From Isoetes taiwanensis (lineage: Eukaryota > Streptophyta > Lycopodiopsida > Isoetales > Isoetaceae): 64,000 nt of DNA. The notes beneath the pieces are model-generated. The model made no database searches and was not told where the DNA came from. It worked only from the letters and a program-made list of their open reading frames with translations. Position 1 is the stretch's first letter, and each line of letters starts with the position of its first letter. This document shows positions 12,770 to 24,500 of this stretch, in pieces. The stretch spans positions 420,973 to 484,972 of the forward strand of contig JAJEKV010000190.1 of the NCBI GenBank assembly GCA_021234155.1, read 5' to 3'. The position numbers were made by a program, and so were the translations under genes.

Positions 12770-14430
12770 TGAGACAAACATATTTTATATACCCCGACTC
12801 AAGAGTCTTTGGGTTGTGTACTTGCTGCTGCTCTCAAGGTTTTAGCCTCGGGCTGCTTCAGTTGTATATTAGAGGTATAATTGTTACGTGCTTTTTGCCA
12901 ATAAACTTTCACAAGCATAAGGCTCTCTCAACAGTTTTAAAAGATTGATTACAAAAATTCCTTTAACAAAGGAACACGATTTTCAATTTGCAGCGAAAAC
13001 CAACAACCAACACTCCTATCTAAAGAAGGAATGCTCCCAAAGCCAACATGACATTGCATGAAAAGGATTGCATGAAAAGGGTCTTTCTACGATGACCAAG
13101 AGTTGAATAAAATTAATGCATCTTGATTTGCTCATCTTTCGAACAAAAGGGGAAAGGAATGGATTGTTGGCCAACTTGGTAATTATTATGGATTGTTGGA
13201 ATTGGTAATTGTTAGGTAACATTTGTCCTGTGTAGATGATGGGGACCTCGTCTTGTATGTCTGCCCGCCTAAGTTGTGACATATTTGGGACCCGCCTAAG
13301 TTGTGGCCTACTTGGGACCTATGTCTCCACCTACTTTGCATGAAGTTGACTTTTGCTCTAGCCAGGTGAGATGAGTAACGGGTTCCCTTGACTTCGATTT
13401 TTGTTTTGTTTAGTCTAACAAGCCTGATACGAGCGTCTTATTTATCAACCATAGTCATGTTTGAACAAAAAAAAATACACAAGGTTTTTGTGGAGTTAAC
13501 AAACTTTTTCCTGAGTGTCATGTTAAAGCCACATTGAAGGAAAAAGTACACGGAGTTTTTTTTATTTCATGTTGGTTCAAACATGACCATGGTTGTTAAA
13601 TAAGACGATCGTGATATATATGATGATACAAGCTAGGAATTTGGTGATAGAATGATTAACAATTATCTACAATTAATTTGAATTGATTTTTATCATCCAC
13701 GGAGATGAAGAGCTCAATGGGACCCAAATATAAGTAAGGGAGCCTATTACCATACATGGGAAAAGCAACCTCACCTCGAAGGTTTTCGCCTTGATAAATC
13801 TATACATTTATACATATTAATATGTTGAAGGCGGACACAGTTGGGCTCATCAGTCAAGAACCTCCAGGTTCTAAGATGCTAGTGATGTCACTGTGGATTG
13901 CAAAAGCATATATAGTGGCTGATTAAGGGCAATCAAACCGACATATCGTGCACACAGTCGCAAATGTCGGGCAAAAATTTAAAGAGTATGGCATTCACCT
14001 TCGATTGCCCCGTTTGGCAACATTGACATATATTATTTTCGCGCAGCTTAGGGACCCATATGCATGTGTTAATTTGCAGATGGTGTGCATCAACGCGAAT
14101 TGACACAATTGTCAAATGCACAAATAGCACAGAATCCTGAAATTCAATAAATCCACTATCATAAGAAGAAACAAAGTGCCAAAACACTACAAAATTGCCC
14201 CAAATATTGTTGCTATATGTTGTTGAGAAAGTCATAGGCAAAGGTTGAAAATGAACAATTTGATATTAGTGAAAGTGTGGCATGACGCGTATAATCTTTT
14301 GGCAATTCATAAAGGACTAGTAACGGGTGCCCGACAAAGCTGGGCACATACAAATATATGCTATGTCGAGACATTTGTTTGCCATAACTAATAATTATCT
14401 TATGAAGAGAAAAGGGTTGGCTATTTCAAG
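12770..14430. other. Intergenic region between HMGR and the LINE
   Basis: The HMGR 3' flank is followed by AT-rich sequence. Apart from the inverted-repeat element at 13433-13610, I see no gene and no recognisable mobile element. Confidence 0.5.
13433..13610. mobile_element. MITE-like inverted-repeat element
   Basis: A left arm at 13433-13466 (starting CGTCTTATTTATCAACCAT and running to GTTTGAAC) is the near-perfect reverse complement of a right arm at about 13574-13610. About 110 bp of AT-rich DNA lie between them. The arms of about 35 bp differ at only a few positions. There is no ORF. The size and form fit a non-autonomous DNA transposon; target-site duplications are not obvious. Confidence 0.6.
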
Positions 14431-17400
14431 TTTTTTTTTTTTTTTTGAGGGATAAAAAAGATTTTATTTACTTAGAGAGAATGATACAAAGCCACATGGC
14501 AGAGGTGCACCCATCCACGAATATGAGATGGGGGTAGCTACGTAGCTCCAGCTTGTACTATTCTCTTTCCCGACCTAGACCAGATTAATAGGTGCCCCAT
14601 ATTTCTTCCTTTACCTCTTCTTCACATTTTAAAACTAGCCTAAATTTTTTAAGTCTTTCAAGTACCGTGTGAAGTAGGGCGAGTTGATGATATGAATACC
14701 TCCCCGATTCTCAAAGAAAGACTTCGGGCATTCCTCCTTTTCCATATTGACCGGGATCGTCCGTGCCCCGCTATGTGAAAAGAAATCTTCTTCTTGGGAC
14801 ACCATTCTGGGGGGAGAATTCCTAGCAACAATTCTTTGGTTCCTAAGGGGTGTTCGAACCTATCCGGACTCGGTGCCCATACTTCATGCAAAGATCCCAC
14901 ATTCCACCGCATAATGTTCTATGGATTCCTGTTCCTCTTCACACATAGGGCAAAGTGGGCTCACGTTATTGTCCCATTTAGAGACTAGATGATTGACCCT
15001 TGGGACCACGTGGATCACTTGCCAAAGAAAGGCGTTGATTCGTGGAGGGAGGAATTTCAATGCCGCGTTTCTCGGATGTTTTTAAGGATGTCCTTCATTG
15101 ATCACTAGCTCCCACTTGGGAGATACCGAAAGAAATCCCTTAGTCTTCAAACTATCAGAGCATGACTTCACAAACTTGTTTGGTCAGATCGAGGATGTAC
15201 GACCCATGGACTTTGATCTCCTCTATTTATTGTGTTTGGGAGTACTAAGCCACGCATTCCCAAATTATCTTGTCGCCTCCTTTAAACCAAAACAGTTTGA
15301 AATGCTTCCCAAACCGCCGTGTGCTCTCCCATATACCACCGAGCACAAGAATGTATACCACGCTTTTTCCATCTCTTCACAATCCTCGCGTCGACCACTA
15401 TACCTAATGGGCCTTGTTTATTGTGCAATTCCACCGGGTACCCACCATGGAGGGAGGTCCCCTTTAAATTTGCTCGATATCAAGCATGAATAGTTTCTTT
15501 ATGGCATTCCAAGCCGAAATAAGAGCCTTCAGGAAGGGGGAGGCTTCTTTACATGGCTTGAGATAAAAAAAGAGAGACCATGGAAGCGAGACCTTGACGG
15601 AGGGCTTACTATGCTTACAAGAATATAATAGAGCTTGCAAACCTGGAGACTTCACCTTTTCCCGAAGAATCATCCATATGAATTTGGCTATTAATACTTT
15701 GCTCTGTAAGACTATGTCAAACATACCAATTCCCCCTTCTGCTTTGTCCCTCTTGCACTTCCACCAAGCAATTTTGATCGTTGCACCTTCTTCATTACCT
15801 CCCGCACGGCGAAGTTTGAATCAGCCCTTCTAACTCCTCGCACCTTCTCCCTTGGAGCAAGTAGAATTGATGATATGTATACATAAGTATTACTTAGCAC
15901 ATGTTTTGCCACAAAGAATCCTCCCCGCAAGGGATAACTTTGCTACCTTCCACCAATTTAGGTGTTTATGTAGGCCTAGTAGCATTTCATCCCATATTAG
16001 GTTGCACTAGTGATGTTAATGCCCACCGATTCCTAACAAGTTTGAAGTGTTCACCCTCAGGGATAATTTTCCATGGTAAGCTTTCCAAATATATGGGATG
16101 CCTGTTCTCCAAAGGCCACTGCACTGAGCATTTTTTCCAATTTATGAGGCAACCTGAAGCTATTGAGAAGGTGGCCAGTAGTTGTCCTGCACATGACATA
16201 TTGTTTTTCTCTGCCTCGATAAACAGAAATGAGTCGTCTGCATACTGGTTACAGATTTGTTGAGAACCGTCCCACATTTCTAGTCCCTGAATGAGACCGT
16301 CTGCAGATGCTTGCAGGAATAACTGTGAGAGAGCTTCTGCTGCTATATTGAAGAGAAAAGGAGCCAGGGGACAACCTTGCATGATGCCCCTCTTAATCTC
16401 AAATATAGGAGATGATTCACCTTGAAATAAGACTGAGGCTCGAGCTGATCTCAATAGTTTCATTACCCCTTCTGTAAAAATATCCCCACAACCCAGTTTG
16501 AGCATCATTTTATGCAGAAAACTCCATCTAATGCTGTCATATGCCTTGGTGAAATCTAGCTTTAGATAGGCTACTTTTTGTCCTGTTTTTCCGCCCAAAG
16601 GTAACCCTTCAAAAGCTGATGCCACATTGCTCAGAATACTCCTACCCGGTAAGAAGCCAGATTGGGCCTGTGAGATACCTTCTGCTAAAATTGGTTTGAT
16701 CTTCTCTGCCATAGCCTTGGCTATGATTTTGTAAAATGCAGATAGGAGTGTGATAGGCCTCCAATCGTTAATTGTGCTTGGCTCCTTACACTTGGGTACC
16801 AAGGCAATGCAGCCTATATTCAATCTTGGATTTAAATTTTCAGCTTGCAAGAAGTCTGTATATGCAGAAAAGATATCATTTTTAATCCATTCCCAATTGC
16901 ATTGGTAGAATTCGATGGGAATTCCATCCATACCCGGACATTTATTCTTAGCCAATAAGAGGGTGGCTTTTTCAAGATCCTCCATAGAGAGAGAGTGACT
17001 TAGAATATCTTTTTGGCTAGAACTCATTATAGGTGAAACTTTTGAGATCACTAGCTCTTCATATGTATCTTGGAATGGTAAGTTATGTAAACCTTGGAAA
17101 TGATTATATAAGTACCTTTTTAGATCCCCTGGGAATTTGAGAGTCGAGCCGTCGCCTAGTGCAATGGTTGATAGAGTAGACGACCTCTTCTTTTCTTTAG
17201 CTGACTTAAAGAAGAACTTGGTGCATTTATCACCTTCATTTAGCCAAGTCAATCCTGCTTTGCATCTGTTCTCCATTATCTTGACTTCCTCTAGTGCCTT
17301 TATCTGTTCTATTATTCCCTTCTCCTCTATCCCATCATTTGGGCCCAATGCTCTAAGTGAGTGGAGCTGATTGTAAAGGCTATCCAACTCTCCCCTCTCC

Positions 17401-18330
17401 CTTTGCACTTTAGCTCTACCCCAACTTTTGGCATAATTTTTTATATTACCCGTACGTTATCATGGTTTCCATCCCCTCGCCCGTTACGAAAAGTGGATTG
17501 CCATATGCTTTTACAAGCCTCCACAAATTCTCGATCTTTCGGATATCTAGTGTTGAGTTTGAATCTTGTTTTTAGAAGTTCTAACTGCAAATCACGGGTA
17601 GATATGACTTGTGGATTGTGATCCGAGATAGCATTTTGTAGAAGGTTGGATCTATGCACATTTGGAAGGATGGTAAGTGCCTCATCGTTGATGTAGCATC
17701 TATCATGCCTTGCATAAGTCCTACCCATGCCTATCCATCCGTTACACCATGTATAGCCCTTATCTCCGCCTACTTCCATGAAGCCTATATCTTCTAACAG
17801 TTTTGCACCAATCGTACTTTCTCAAACCCATGCACAATTGCGGATGATACCCCTTGTCTATCCTCACCGCTTGCCTCCACCATATTGAAATCTCCTACCA
17901 TTAGCCAAGCTACCTTGTTCCCAAACCTTTTAATTTGTGCCTAAGAGTGGCCCATACGGCTCCTCCGCCTCCTCAGGGTTGTTATGGGCGTGAACGCTCA
18001 TCAAGCCCCATACTTTACCTTCATGTTGCCATAAGATTAAAGACCATCTCCCAAATCTCTTCACCGTGACTCACATACTTTTACTTCTTTTTTCCACGCG
18101 ATGAGGGTCCCTGCACTAGAAGTTTCCTTTACTGCAGCAATACCCACATATTCATTGCCTATTACTTTGAACAGCTCCTGTATTTCTTCCTTTTTACACT
18201 TATGTTCTTGTAAGCATATCACATCTGGGTTAATCCCCTTTATGGCGCTTGCTAACCTACTCTTCTTGTATTCGGAGGATTTTACTCCCCTAATATTCCA
18301 ACTGAGAATTTTATGATTCATAAAGAGATG
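14430..18330 (-). mobile_element. LINE (L1-like) retrotransposon, decayed
   Basis: Read on the minus strand, the 5' end carries an apurinic-type endonuclease (18321 to about 17441) with ILSWNIRG, ICLQEH, YTWCNG, RHDRCYI and SDHNP. Reverse transcriptase follows (17408-15987) with NDWRPITLL, QSGFLPGRS, LDFTKAYDSIRW, GIMQGCPLAPFLF and the catalytic YADD (about 16230-16250). The rest is broken by stops: a zf-RVT-type cysteine/histidine segment (CPMCEEEQESIEHY) is readable near 14900-14960, and the element ends in an A-run, seen as T16 at about 14431-14446 on the plus strand. The endonuclease and RT frames are separated by frameshifts, so it is inactive. No clear target-site duplication was found. 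Confidence 0.92.
15987..17408 (-). pseudogene. LINE reverse transcriptase open frame
   Basis: This 473-codon open frame holds the RT fingers, palm and thumb start of the LINE, with palm motifs LDFTKAYDSIRW, GIMQGCPLAPFLF and NQYADDSFLF in order. It loses homology after about residue 460 (KLVRNRWALTSLV), where the frame was disrupted. The upstream endonuclease is in other frames. Confidence 0.88.
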
Positions 18331-19065
18331 TTTCCTGACCCTTTTTCCTTTTCGTGCTATCCGACCCTTCTTCTTCTAGACTTGTACTCATAGAATTATA
18401 AGAACCATGTCTTCCATTGAACACAATTGAACACAATATAGTAACAGAATTATGTCAGGTTCTTTTGTTGCTTCTGGGGTCATTGTTGGCTAGGAAGTCA
18501 TAAGCCCACAATCTATGTAGCATCCTGCCATGCATGACCACCATTGCTTTTTATGTCAGTAGATCAAGCCAAAATCATGCTCGCCATATTTCGTCTACCT
18601 ATTGTGAAATGTAGTACGGTTGATGCATTGCTTCATCTGGCGTTTGAATTCTCTGTTGATCCAGATTCAATTAAGGGAGTCCAAGAAACCCCGCAACAGA
18701 GCATGTCCAACATGAATGAGGAGGAACATGTCCACCAAAAAGAGAAATGTATTGCTTGCAGAGACAATTTTAATACTGTTGCTCTAGGCTTCTTAGGTTG
18801 GTTGACTACATACCTCATGTGAATTAGAAACCAGGTCTTCAAAAGTCAGTGCTCGAAGGTATGCCCTAATAAATCTTTGTTCCTATTATTTGAAGCCAAA
18901 TGAAATTGCAAAGGTTTCTCTATATTTGATATACTTCTATCCACCTTCTCTCAGCTTTCTGACGTACTCCTAACCGAAGAAAACAATCTAAAATCTCTAG
19001 AGTTATTGAAGCCCATCTTATCTGGCTCGACCGTCATCTGGAAGATAAATGTAAATTGATCATGG

Positions 19066-19153
19066 ATACATACGTGAATGCAATCCTCAGATGTGGTCGT
19101 GTGACATGTATACATACGTGAATGCAATCCTCATATGTGGTCGTGTGACATGT
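19066..19153. repeat. 44-bp tandem duplication
   Basis: Two copies, 19066-19109 and 19110-19153, differ at one internal base (CTCAGATG against CTCATATG). Each starts with ATACATACGTGAATGC. Confidence 0.9.
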
Positions 19154-21247
19154 GAGCCTTTTAACAGATGTAGAACCTTGTCAAGGTGTGCCTTTTGGGC
19201 CAGTGCAATATAGATAGAATATCTTAACGCATTTAGATTTCATGGCCACATGGACCTAGCAGACTGGATTTCAGGAACATCATAATTACAACAGGATTAT
19301 CTTCCGCATATGTCAACAAGAGAATTCAATAAGTTGCCAATTACTTTAAATTTCCATGGGGTACGTTTGTTCTAGGCTCAAAATATTCTGCTTCAAATGA
19401 CTCATTTTTATAGAAGAGTTGCAAGTAGTTTCAGTTGGGTGCCGCCTTGCTCCAGATCACATTTATCCAGCAATATTTCATGATGGAATGATAGCACTTG
19501 TCTCGTTGGCAAAGCAGCCAAATTTGACAGCATGCAAAAATTCTCTAATAATTTGATAACAAAGATCGTCCATGAACATCTCAGGAGTTGACTGTTTCGA
19601 TCTGTCTTGGTGTTGCGGACTGCTACAAGGCACCAATATTTCAAAAGAAAGATCAGCCATCTTCACATATATTTCATTTAACAAAGATATGTGGCATGGT
19701 TCAACATCTTCCCATGGTAGTGATCTTCCTAAGGATACACATCCAATTTCTTTACATCTCAACTGGTTAAAACCAAGTATTCAACGTTCAGACAATCCAA
19801 TTGATTGGCCAAGGGGGATTCACTCATGTATAAGGGGATATGCCATCTGCGTGCATGGGGTGGCAAAAAACCCCCCTGTATATGGATCTTTAAAAGCAAA
19901 TTTTGGCCCCTTTCGAATAAAAATTACCTAGGATAGTGCAAAAAATACCAGAAAAAGGATCCCCTGCCGACCGTATATGTACGAAAATGGGTCCAAAAAA
20001 CCCCTTTCCCATGCATGCAGATGGGTTATACGCCCAAAACTGTGAACCCCCCTTGTGATTGGCATTTCAGATGATTAGAATCAAGAACTCAATGTTTACA
20101 AGGGAGCCCCACGAAAAGAAAGATATGTCACAGTTATTGTCCAATCTAAAGCTCAACATGGTATTATACTGCACACATTCTCAATTCCAGTCTTATAAAG
20201 TGCAAGAATAAACTATGCAACAAGCAACAAGAAAATATTGCCACTAGTACAAAGCTTGTACGCTCTGTAAATTGCAATGTGGCGAAATAAAATGTCAATA
20301 GTCCAAATCACACGGGTATTGCAATTATAGTGCATAATAAAGAGGTTAGATAAACTAAATTTAAATGAACTGAAGTGTATTACAGCACATAGCATGCACT
20401 GATGATGATGAGTAATTTATAATATGAATAAGCATTCAGAGGTAGATCATATCCTATAGGGGGTTTAAGTGCATTCTAGCAATATAGAAAAGTTTAACGT
20501 CTATTCATAACTATAGACTAGAAATAGTAGCAGATGTCCAAATGTAGAGATAGATCTAATGGACAACTTATGTAATGAACAGGGGAATGAGTTCCAACAT
20601 AAGGAATGAATCAAATAACTACAACCGAGTCAAATAGGATAACTGGATAATAAAACTGAGAAGCCAATTGGTATTTCAAATCTGAAAATGACATTTAAGC
20701 TGGTACCGTGTCTCTGTCTATTGTCCATAGCAAGATATACTCATAAAGAGTTATGTTCTATAGTTTTCTTTAATCTGTTCCAACTCCCAAAAATTACCAT
20801 CTTATCTACAAGTCCCTATCCAGTCACAACTCATCTACATCTCATTTAAAGTGTTAAAAAATGTCCAGCCAGTCTAGCATAACAACGCATTTGGTTGACA
20901 AGGATTTCCAAGCAAACAGACAGTAGAACTACAACCAATAAACAAAAAACCTTACGCATTTAATCATTCTTGAAAGAAGTGCTTCTCCACTGGGAATTTG
21001 ACAGAGAGCTGGAAAAGAATTTCAGAAAAGTTATAGTAGCAAGGGGATAGACATCGTCGTTGCCTTAAGTAAACATGCAACATAAAACAACAAAAGATAA
21101 AATACCAGTAGTTTCAAAGGCCAGCATCTGCACCACAAGATTATTGGCATGCAAGACGAAAAACCCACGTCTGGGTGCACACCGGAGGCAGTCGCAGAGG
21201 TCGCACCTGCTTTCAATGATTTTCTTGGGCTTTTTCTAATTTCCGTG

Positions 21248-21393
21248 CCGTTGGATTTAAAATTTAGAAGATCCACGGTTGAGATGGAATTAAGCTGACG
21301 TGGCATAGCTAGAATCCCAGCCGTTGGATTTAAAATTTAGAAGATCCACGGTTGAGATGGAATTAAGCTGACGTGGCATAGCTAGAATCCCAG
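21248..21393. repeat. Exact 73-bp tandem duplication in the presumed helicase promoter
   Basis: Two identical 73-bp units (21248-21320 and 21321-21393) end about 130 bp before the likely helicase start codon. Each contains CCGTTGGATTTAAAATTTAG, ATCCACGGTTGAGAT and GACGTGGCA. The last includes the ACGTGGC core seen in plant abscisic-acid-response/G-box elements. A regulatory role is inference. Confidence 0.9.
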
Positions 21394-21525
21394 GAAAGTG
21401 GGCAGCTCGGGTTAGGCAACCGTGAAAAGTTTGTGTGTCAAGCCATTGCTTTTCGTTGCCAACATGGCTTGCTAGTTAAAAATCTTAGCATAACAGACTT
21501 AGATCAAACCAGGAGAGTTCATGTT

Positions 21526-24500
21526 ATGGAGGACGAAATCATTGAGGTGCATCTCAGGACTTTAGATGGCAAGCACCTTGTTGTACCGACGCCGAGGAAC
21601 AATTCTATAGCGCAATTGAAACAGCTCTTGGGGAAACAAAGTTCGCCCGAATGTGCTTCAGTTTCTACTGTTCCTCTTCATTTTCATTTACTTCACAGAG
21701 TATGTATTTCCATTTGCGTATTTTTGCATGTCTATCTTTTGTTCAAAGCACTGGAATAACATTTAGCATCTGTTAACATAAGATGACTATTATTGACCCG
21801 TTTAAATTGCAGGGCTCGAAACTAAAAAGAAATGTATCTGTAAGTTCACTTTCCTTACAGGAAGGGGATTTTCTGACCCTTGTTCCCTACACAAAGCAAA
21901 CATTTACAAACTTGCAATTTTTTGGAGGAGACTATGCTGTTGGAGAGAGAGATGTGGTCAGAACAAATAAGGATGACAATAGCTGCAACAATTCAGTTTC
22001 TGAGCAGTGTCTGACTTCACAAGTTTCAGCAAGCTTTGATAATGTTACAGAAGATGTTAGACGTGAGATCCTGGCAGAGATAAATCTTTTGAACAGTTTT
22101 CCAGTCACAACCAGTGGTACAGGTGTAGAAAATAATTTATCAAATAATGAGATCGGAAATAGAGCAACACATTCTGAGTTTCCGGGTAGATCAATGAAAA
22201 GGATCAGAGATGATGGAGGAAATAGAAGTGCTGTACCAATAATGCAGAGGCTTCACAAAACTTTTTCTGCATTGAATACTACTTGTGGATTCTTACAAAA
22301 GCAGCATGTACAACCTACGTGGAGAAATGTCAGGGAAATTCTACAACAGTCTGCTGTTAATGACGGAATACTTATCACATTGCAGGACATTCAGAATTTT
22401 GCAACTATTTGTCCACAGGTGAGAAAATGGCTTCAAACTGAAAGGCTGATGGTTGACTAAAAGCTGTTCATGCATTTGTGCACTGCCCAAAGGTCTCAAT
22501 TGCAATAATTAGTTTGATATTTGGATTCATGCTATTGGCAGGATGTTTAACAATGACGATATATATTTGCTACAAATTTTTCTTAGGTGGTAACTACTAG
22601 CACAACAACAGTCAATGGAGACGAAATTTGCAAGATTAACTTGCTTGATCCATCAATGAAGAATCATCTCTGTGAAGGTGATGATATGGTTTTCTCAAAA
22701 CTACCTAAAACTGTTGGGTTACACGTTCTCATCCTAATTGCTAGGAACACATAGCCACCATTTGCACCATATTTACCCAATTGCGATTGCTAAATATGTT
22801 TTCCTTTGTCTCAGATATTTCAATAAGGAATCTGATATCAAGGCGCCAAATAATTTTTCGAAATACGGTCAAGCAGTTAATCAAGAATTTGCAGGTATAG
22901 ACTATATAGGACCATATTCAATTGGCTACACTAAAGGCAGCTGCTGTGCAGGTGAGTGGCAATAAAGAAATCACAATAGAAGACTTACTGTTGGAAGCAT
23001 CAGCAGTTAGGGAAGGCCAAAGTTATCACATAAAAAGGTCTTTTGGAAGGCATAAGAAGCTGAGACGATGCACGGTAACATCTGTGCATATTAATGGGAA
23101 TTGTGCCATATCTGACACTGCTCTGGTGGTTGTTATAGGAGGTTGAAACTTTTTCAGCAACTGAAATGATTGTCCACCTTAAGCAGAATCTAGGATCTCT
23201 TGGCCAGGTATATCAGGCTTGCCATCGAAGTAAACTTCAGAAAAACTACATTTGCTCGCAAACATCGGGAATGAATTTTTGATTTTCTTCTGGTGGTCAA
23301 CAGATTATGCACTGTGAAAAGCTGAGCCAGCGGGAAGCTAGATATAGCAGTGATACAACCAATCTTTCAGAACCCGTTGAAGAGGCGCTGACCAAATTTG
23401 GGATTAACAGGCTCTATTTGCATCAGGTTATTCATATTCAGACAATCTAGCATTCAGTAAATGGCTGTAACATGGGATATGGAGCCTCTAATTGTCTATT
23501 TTGATCCAACAGAAATGGGCCAAGAAAGAAATTTTGACGCATCCATGTTTTACATCTAAAAAGTTTAAGAAACAAGGAAGGAAGGAAAGAAAAAAAGAAT
23601 TCGTTACCTGGAGACGAAATAAGTTGATCATGTTGTCGTCCAGCATTTCCCTAGCTGTGAAAGTGCTAGACAAAACTAGAAATCAAAACAAAAGTACAAT
23701 ACAAGGATCCCACAATTGGAGACACCCTAATAACCATCCCCTGGTGGGTCTAATAAATTATCCAATGTCATGTTTATACCGAGGAGTCTTGCCTCTGTTA
23801 AGTCACCACTTGAAGTAAAATTTGATTATCTCTATTATTTACACATGATGATGCTGAATCAGGTGCAAAGAAAGAAGTCAGCAGTGTTTGTTTGGTTACG
23901 CCTGTTGATGTAGCTGATTCCCTCTGCTTGATAATGCATGTCTCGAATTGGTCGAAAGCTCTGGAAAAGGACAATGGAATCTTCCCACAGAGAAGAGAAA
24001 GTGCCCTTCTAATTCCTCCATAGTTGGCAGAGTTCCTTTCTTTGGTACCCTGCCTGTTGCTCTGCTAGCTTCAAGCTCTTAGTTTATGTGAGGAGACACG
24101 GAATGTCTCGAAACAATGCTTACGTGAACTCTATATATCCTTGTTATCTAAGAAACCATCCATGAAAATGTTCAAAAGGTTATCTCCAGATTTGTCAAGT
24201 TGTTTCACGTCTATGTAGATTAAGGTAGAACAAATCTGTCCCCCATTTCATAAGATACTGTACAAGTAAAAGTAAAGGGTCCTTCAGAGTCAGCATATTA
24301 TAGATTGTATAGCTTGCAGAATCTCTGCGAATCATCATCTGAGGAGGCTCTAAGTTCTTGGCTTAACTGTTATAATCCTAATACTAGCCAATAACTTATA
24401 TCCCTATTTCTTATCATCCCTAACTCTATCAGTTATGCCTACTCGGTTTCTCTGGTAGCCTAACTACGCAGGATATGGGTGCCACTAAATTTATGCACTA

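Larger units (their letters stand above)
18331..21525. other. Intergenic region upstream of the helicase gene
   Basis: No recognisable gene. It holds a 44-bp tandem duplication (19066-19153) and a 73-bp one (21248-21393), otherwise AT-rich sequence. A minus-strand open frame of 94 codons at 19762-19478 has no motif that I recognise, and I do not call it a gene. Confidence 0.5.

Noticed and set aside
19478-19931. Overlapping ORFs on both strands in the intergenic region
   Set aside because: No motif and no splice-consistent extension, so not called as genes.
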